DNA of 64,000 nt from Syntrophaceae bacterium (GTDB lineage Bacteria; Desulfobacterota; Syntrophia; Syntrophales; UBA2192): NCBI GenBank assembly GCA_013177795.1, contig JABLXY010000002.1, positions 620,001 through 684,000 of the forward strand, read 5' to 3'. A model generated the notes under the pieces. That model had not been told where the DNA came from, did no database searches, and was given only the letters and a program-made list of their open reading frames with translations. Positions 59,889 to 64,000 of the stretch are shown in pieces. The translations under genes were made by a program, and so were the position numbers. Every line of letters starts with the position of its first letter. Positions within the stretch are counted from its first letter, which is position 1.

Positions 59889-61646
59889 ATGGACACGAGC
59901 AACACGAAGCCACAGGCACCTGCGACGCCGTTTCTGGGCAGCAACCTCGACCGCCTCGTGCACGCCTGGCTGGGGCGCCTGACGGGCGGCCTCTCGCCGG
60001 CCTCCATGACGCTGGCGTACCTGGACTGGCTGATGCACCTGGCCTATTCGCCGGCCAAGCAGGCCCAACTCGTCGAGAAGGCCTTGCGCAAGGCGCTGCG
60101 GCTCGCCCTGTATCTGCAGCAATGCGCCTGCGAGGGCGACGGCGCCCCCTGCATCGAGCCGCTGCCGCAGGACCGGCGTTTCACCGGGGAGGCCTGGCAG
60201 CGCTGGCCATACAAGCTGTACTGGCAGTCCTTCCTGCTCGCCCAGCAGTGGTGGCACAACGCGACGAGCGGCGTCCAGGGCGTCTCGCGCCGCCACGAGG
60301 ATTTCGTGTCCTTCGCGGCGCGGCAGTGGCTCGACGTCTTCTCGCCCTCGAACTACCTCTGGTCGAACCCCGAGATCCTGGGCGCCACGATCGAGCAGGG
60401 CGGCAGGAACCTCGTCCGGGGGGCCCAGCACGTCTTCGACGACTGGGGGCGGGCCGTGCTGGGCCGCAAGCCCGCGGGGGCCGAGGCCTTCGAGGTGGGG
60501 CGCAACCTGGCCGTGACGCCCGGCAAGGTCGTCCTGCGCAACCGGCTCATCGAGCTGATCCAGTACGCGCCCGCCACGGAGACGGTCCGGCCGGAGCCGG
60601 TCCTCATCGTGCCGGCCTGGATCATGAAGTACTACATCCTGGATCTTTCCCCGCACAACTCCCTGGTGCGCCACCTCGTGGAGAAGGGCCACACCGTGTT
60701 CGTGATCTCCTGGAAGAACCCCGGCCCCGAGGACCGGGACCTGGGGCTGGAGGACTACAGGACCCTCGGCGTCATGGCCGCCCTGGAGGCCGTCTCGGCG
60801 ATCGTCCCCGGGCCGAAGATCCACGCCGCGGGGTACTGCCTCGGGGGCACGCTCCTGGCGATCGCGGCGGCCGCGATGGCCCGCGACGGCGACGAGCGGC
60901 TCCGGAGCCTGACCCTGCTGACATCCCAGACCGATTTCTCGGAGCCCGGCGAGCTCACGCTCTTCATCGACGAGAGCCAGGTCACCTTCCTGGAGAACAT
61001 GATGTGGGACCAGGGATACCTGGATTCCCGCCAGATGGCGGGCGCCTTCCAGATGCTGCGGACAAACGACCTGGTCTGGTCCCGCGTCGTCCGTGACTAC
61101 CTCATGGGCGAGCGCCGCCCCATGAACGACCTGATGGCCTGGAACGCCGACGCGACCCGAATGCCCTACCGCATGCACACCGAGTACCTCAGGCGCCTCT
61201 ACCTGCAGAACGACCTGGCCCAGGGGCGCTTCGAGGCGGGCGGGCAGCCGGTCGCCCTGGGGGACATCCGCATCCCCCTGTTCGTCGTCGGAACCGAGAC
61301 GGACCACGTCTCCCCCTGGCGCTCGGTCTACAAGATCCACCTCCTGGCGGACACGGACATCACCTTCGTGCTGACCAGCGGCGGCCACAACGTGGGCGTC
61401 GTCAACCCGCCCGGAAACGACCGGGCCTATTTCCGCATCGCCACGAAGCGGGAATCGGACCGCCACGTCGACCCCGACCGCTGGGTGGAGCAGAACCCGC
61501 CGCAGAAAGGCTCGTGGTGGCCGTCCTGGGTCTCCTGGCTGGCGGCGCTCTCCGGGGAGCCCGTGCCACCCCCGCCGACGGGCGCAAAGGACGCGGGGTA
61601 CCCTCCGCTCGGCGACGCGCCGGGAACCTACGTCCGCGGGGAATAG
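59889..61646 (+). CDS. phaC: Poly(3-hydroxyalkanoate) synthase PhaC
   Basis: The 585-residue alpha/beta-fold polymerase has the lipase-like box GYCLGG with catalytic Cys317, an Asp in VVGTETDHVSPWRSVYK, and His in TSGGHNVGVVNPPGN. The N-terminal region has YFxxS-like helices and LPQDRRFTGEAWQRWPYKLYWQSFLLAQQWW, typical of class I enzymes. It polymerises hydroxyacyl-CoA into storage granules. No phaA/B or phasin genes are adjacent. GAAGGAGAG precedes the ATG. Confidence 0.93.
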   Translation: MDTSNTKPQAPATPFLGSNLDRLVHAWLGRLTGGLSPASMTLAYLDWLMHLAYSPAKQAQLVEKALRKALRLALYLQQCACEGDGAPCIEPLPQDRRFTGEAWQRWPYKLYWQSFLLAQQWWHNATSGVQGVSRRHEDFVSFAARQWLDVFSPSNYLWSNPEILGATIEQGGRNLVRGAQHVFDDWGRAVLGRKPAGAEAFEVGRNLAVTPGKVVLRNRLIELIQYAPATETVRPEPVLIVPAWIMKYYILDLSPHNSLVRHLVEKGHTVFVISWKNPGPEDRDLGLEDYRTLGVMAALEAVSAIVPGPKIHAAGYCLGGTLLAIAAAAMARDGDERLRSLTLLTSQTDFSEPGELTLFIDESQVTFLENMMWDQGYLDSRQMAGAFQMLRTNDLVWSRVVRDYLMGERRPMNDLMAWNADATRMPYRMHTEYLRRLYLQNDLAQGRFEAGGQPVALGDIRIPLFVVGTETDHVSPWRSVYKIHLLADTDITFVLTSGGHNVGVVNPPGNDRAYFRIATKRESDRHVDPDRWVEQNPPQKGSWWPSWVSWLAALSGEPVPPPPTGAKDAGYPPLGDAPGTYVRGE

Positions 61647-61722
61647 GCCCGCGGGGCGTGCTTCGGCTCTGCAAGAAAGAACGGGGCAAACGCGACCCCC
61701 CTAAGAATCAGGAGGAGTTTCC

Positions 61723-62616
61723 ATGAAACGTGTCGTGCTCTTCATCATCACCAACTTGGCCGTCGTTCTGATCCTGAGCATCGTGCTTCGCCTGCTTGGG
61801 GTCGAGCGCATCCTCGACGAGCAGGGCATCGCCCTCGAGATGACGAACCTGCTGGTCTTCGCCGCCGTCTTCGGCTTCGGGGGGGCCTTCGTGTCCCTGG
61901 CCCTGTCGAAGTGGACCGCCCTGCGCATGACGGGGGCCCGCGTGATCACGCAGCCGGCCGACGAGACCGAGGCCTGGCTGGTCAACACCGTGAAGCGCCA
62001 GGCGACGGCCGCGGGGATCGGCATGCCCGATGTGGCGATCTACGATGCGCCCGACCCGAACGCCTTCGCCACGGGCATGCGCCGAAACAGCGCCCTGGTC
62101 GCCGTCAGCACGGGGCTGCTGCGCTCGATGACCCGCGGCGAAGTGGAGGCCGTCCTGGGCCACGAGGTCAGCCACGTGGCCAACGGGGACATGGTCACCC
62201 TTGCCCTGATCCAGGGCGTCGTCAACACCTTCGTCATGTTCTTCTCCCGCGTCGTGGGACATTTCGTGGACCGGGTGGTCTTCAAGACCGAGAGGGGCCA
62301 CGGGCCCGCCTTTTTTGTCACCACGATCATTGCTCAACTCGTCTTCGGGATCCTGGCGAGCCTCGTGGTCATGTGGTTCAGCCGGCAGCGGGAGTTCCGT
62401 GCCGACGCGGGCAGTGCGGATCTCGAGGGGAGCGACAAGATGATCGCAGCCCTGAAGCGCCTGCAGAAGACGGTGCAGCAGCCCCACCTGCCCGACCAGA
62501 TGGCCGCCTTCGGGATCTCGGGGTCCCCCGGCTCCGGCCTCCGGAGGCTCTTCATGACCCACCCGCCCCTGGAGGAGCGCATCGCGGCGCTCGCCGCGCG
62601 AGCCCAGCGGGGATGA
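61723..62616 (+). CDS. htpX: Membrane zinc protease HtpX
   Basis: The 297-residue protein has N-terminal helices ([27 protein letters not shown]), [21 protein letters not shown], the HExxH site H147-E148-VSH151 in [14 protein letters not shown], two further helices and the third-ligand region [14 protein letters not shown]. The C-terminal [19 protein letters not shown] is the usual ending. It degrades misfolded membrane proteins. AGGAGG precedes the ATG. Confidence 0.96.
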   Translation: MKRVVLFIITNLAVVLILSIVLRLLGVERILDEQGIALEMTNLLVFAAVFGFGGAFVSLALSKWTALRMTGARVITQPADETEAWLVNTVKRQATAAGIGMPDVAIYDAPDPNAFATGMRRNSALVAVSTGLLRSMTRGEVEAVLGHEVSHVANGDMVTLALIQGVVNTFVMFFSRVVGHFVDRVVFKTERGHGPAFFVTTIIAQLVFGILASLVVMWFSRQREFRADAGSADLEGSDKMIAALKRLQKTVQQPHLPDQMAAFGISGSPGSGLRRLFMTHPPLEERIAALAARAQRG

Positions 62617-62766
62617 GAACCGGTCCCGCCGCCTGCACCGTACGCGGCCGGCGGCCGCAAATTCCTTGACCGGATGCCTTTCGGCACCTATGATGCGAGC
62701 GGGACGGTCCCGCCGGGGGACCGCCCGCACCGAATGCGATCGTCCCTGCTCGAAGGCGGCCCCCCC

Positions 62767-64000
62767 ATGTCCAAGACGTTTGAACTGCTGAAACCGGAAA
62801 TCGAGGAACTCCTTGCCGACCGCAAATGGGAGGAGCTGCGGGAACTGCTCGAGGAGATCCCCGAGCCGGACATCTCCGACATCCTCGAGCGGCTGGGCGA
62901 GCGGGACCGCATCGTCCTGCTGCGACTGCTCCCGCGGGAAATTCTCCCGGAGGTCTTTTCCTACCTGTCCGACAGGACGCAGACGAATCTCCTCCAAGCC
63001 CTGACGGCGGAGGAGACCCGGGCGATCCTCGCCGGCCTCAGCCCCGACGACCGAGTGGAGTTCCTGCAGGCGTTGCCCGGCCAGGCGATCCAGAAGCTGC
63101 TCAACCTGCTCACCCCCGAGGACCGGAAGGAGACACTGCAGATCCTCGGGTATCCCGAGGAGAGTGTCGGCCGGCTCATGACGCCCGACTACGTGGCCGT
63201 TCGGCCCGAGTGGACGGTCGGCGAGGCCCTGGACCACATCCGCCTCAAGGGCAAGGACAGCGAGACGATCAACGTCGTCTACGTCACCGACGCCCGGTGG
63301 AAGCTCGTGGGCGTCCTGGGGCTGCGGCGGCTCATCCTCGCGAAGCCGGCCGAACGGATCGCCGACATCATGGAGGCGTCGGTCATCCGGATCGGCGCCT
63401 TCGAGGACCGCGAGAAGGCGGTGAAACTGATCTCGCGCTACGACATCACGGTCCTGCCCGTGGTGGACGCCAACGGCATCCTCCTGGGCATCGTCACCGT
63501 CGACGACCTCATCGACGTCGCCGAGGCGGAGGCGACGGAGGACTTCCAGAAATCGGCCGCCGTGCATCCCCTGAAGGCGAGCTACCGCGAGTCGTCGGTG
63601 CTGTCGCTCTACACGAAGCGCGTGACCTGGCTCGCCTCACTGCTCGGGATCAGCGTCGTCACGACGGGGATCCTCTCGGCGCAGGCCGACACGCTCAACT
63701 CGGCCATCGCCCTGGCCTTCTTCATCCCGCTGCTCATCGGGACGGGCGGCAACACGGGAAACCAGTCGGCGACGCTCATGATCCGCGCGCTGGCGACGGG
63801 GGACATCCGGGAGGGCCAGTGGCTCGGGGCGCTGCTGCGGGAGGTCGGAATCGGGATCCTTCTCGGCGCGACCATGGGCCTGGCGAGCTGGGTCCTCGGG
63901 TTTTTCAAGGGCGATGCCCGCATCGCCCTGATCGTCTCCCTGGCCATGGTCAGCATCGTCTTGACCTCCAGCATCCTCGGCGTGATCCTGCCCGTCATCC
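62767..64000 (+). CDS. mgtE: Magnesium transporter MgtE, cut by window end
   Basis: The visible 411 residues give the MgtE order: N-terminal superhelical domain (ELLADRKWEELRELLEEIPEPDISDILERLGERDRIVLLRLLP), two CBS domains (MTPDYVAVRPEWTVGEAL and IMEASVIRIGAFEDREKAVKLISRYDITVLPVVD), a connecting helix, then membrane helices with the selectivity motif LLIGTGGNTGNQSATLMIRAL. It admits Mg2+ and closes when cytosolic Mg2+ is high. The ATG at 62767 gives the typical start; an ATG at 62734 would add 11 residues. At least two membrane helices lie beyond the window. Confidence 0.93.
   Translation, partial: MSKTFELLKPEIEELLADRKWEELRELLEEIPEPDISDILERLGERDRIVLLRLLPREILPEVFSYLSDRTQTNLLQALTAEETRAILAGLSPDDRVEFLQALPGQAIQKLLNLLTPEDRKETLQILGYPEESVGRLMTPDYVAVRPEWTVGEALDHIRLKGKDSETINVVYVTDARWKLVGVLGLRRLILAKPAERIADIMEASVIRIGAFEDREKAVKLISRYDITVLPVVDANGILLGIVTVDDLIDVAEAEATEDFQKSAAVHPLKASYRESSVLSLYTKRVTWLASLLGISVVTTGILSAQADTLNSAIALAFFIPLLIGTGGNTGNQSATLMIRALATGDIREGQWLGALLREVGIGILLGATMGLASWVLGFFKGDARIALIVSLAMVSIVLTSSILGVILPVI

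Overview
This 64 kb window is GC-rich (mostly well above 60 percent) apart from an AT-richer island at about 24.2-27.7 kb. Gene content points to an anaerobic Desulfobacterota (deltaproteobacterial) chromosome, probably of the Syntrophia type: type III glutamine synthetase, TRAP transporters, a selenocysteine-containing SelD in a yedE/yedF-type selenium operon, a Mla lipid-transport operon, PHA synthase and glucosylglycerate-type osmolyte genes. The taxonomic call is an inference from gene families; no rRNA gene is present.

Layout. 0-1.6 kb: end of a diadenylate-cyclase-domain gene, a HEAT-repeat protein and a soluble HAD protein. 1.6-4.4 kb: dctPQM TRAP operon, with dctM frameshifted at an A8 run. 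4.8-7.1 kb: type III glutamine synthetase behind a near-consensus sigma-54 promoter. 7.4-13.8 kb: HIT protein, MFS transporter, metallo-beta-lactamase-fold protein, a candidate selenoprotein related to M6 peptidases (in-frame UGA plus SECIS-like hairpin), small ORFs, a DUF3187 outer-membrane protein and a flavin reductase. 13.9-18.1 kb: mlaE-F-D-C-A, with MlaF carrying a degenerate GGDEF-like C-terminal domain. 18.2-19.6 kb: a flavoprotein disulfide oxidoreductase.

19.8-27.8 kb is an accessory island. It holds a phage head-protein remnant split by a complete IS21-family element, an IS3-family element, AT-rich cargo genes, a ribbon-helix-helix regulator, and a tyrosine integrase broken by a 120 bp MITE-like insertion, ending at tRNA-Thr(CGT). 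28.0-32.4 kb: an alanine racemase with a large C-terminal extension and two different D-Ala-D-X ligases. 32.6-38.8 kb: a HExxH protein, FmdB, a hybrid histidine kinase, an alpha/beta hydrolase, mnmA and two DUF4124 proteins. 38.9-43.8 kb: the selenium operon yedE-tusA-DUF3343-kinase-selD, with a divergent LysR gene and a perfect palindrome between them.

thrC follows. Its last 72 bp are duplicated exactly at 51.9-52.0 kb, bracketing a 6.7 kb block (cstA, a DctM and a fused TRAP permease) that looks inserted. 52.5-56.0 kb: a structured leader RNA with a strong terminator, then phosphatase and glycosyltransferase genes for a glycosylglycerate osmolyte. A second copy of the leader RNA precedes a P-type cation ATPase (56.4-59.1 kb), followed by a small alarmone synthetase, PHA synthase, HtpX and MgtE (cut by the window end).

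The strongest leads are the UGA-containing exported M6-like protein in a genome that clearly uses selenocysteine, the duplicated leader RNA shared by an osmolyte operon and an ion pump, the thrC-tail duplication around a transporter block, the alr-ddl-ddl cluster whose second ligase carries a Tyr-to-Phe change at the specificity position, and the MlaF/GGDEF-like fusion.
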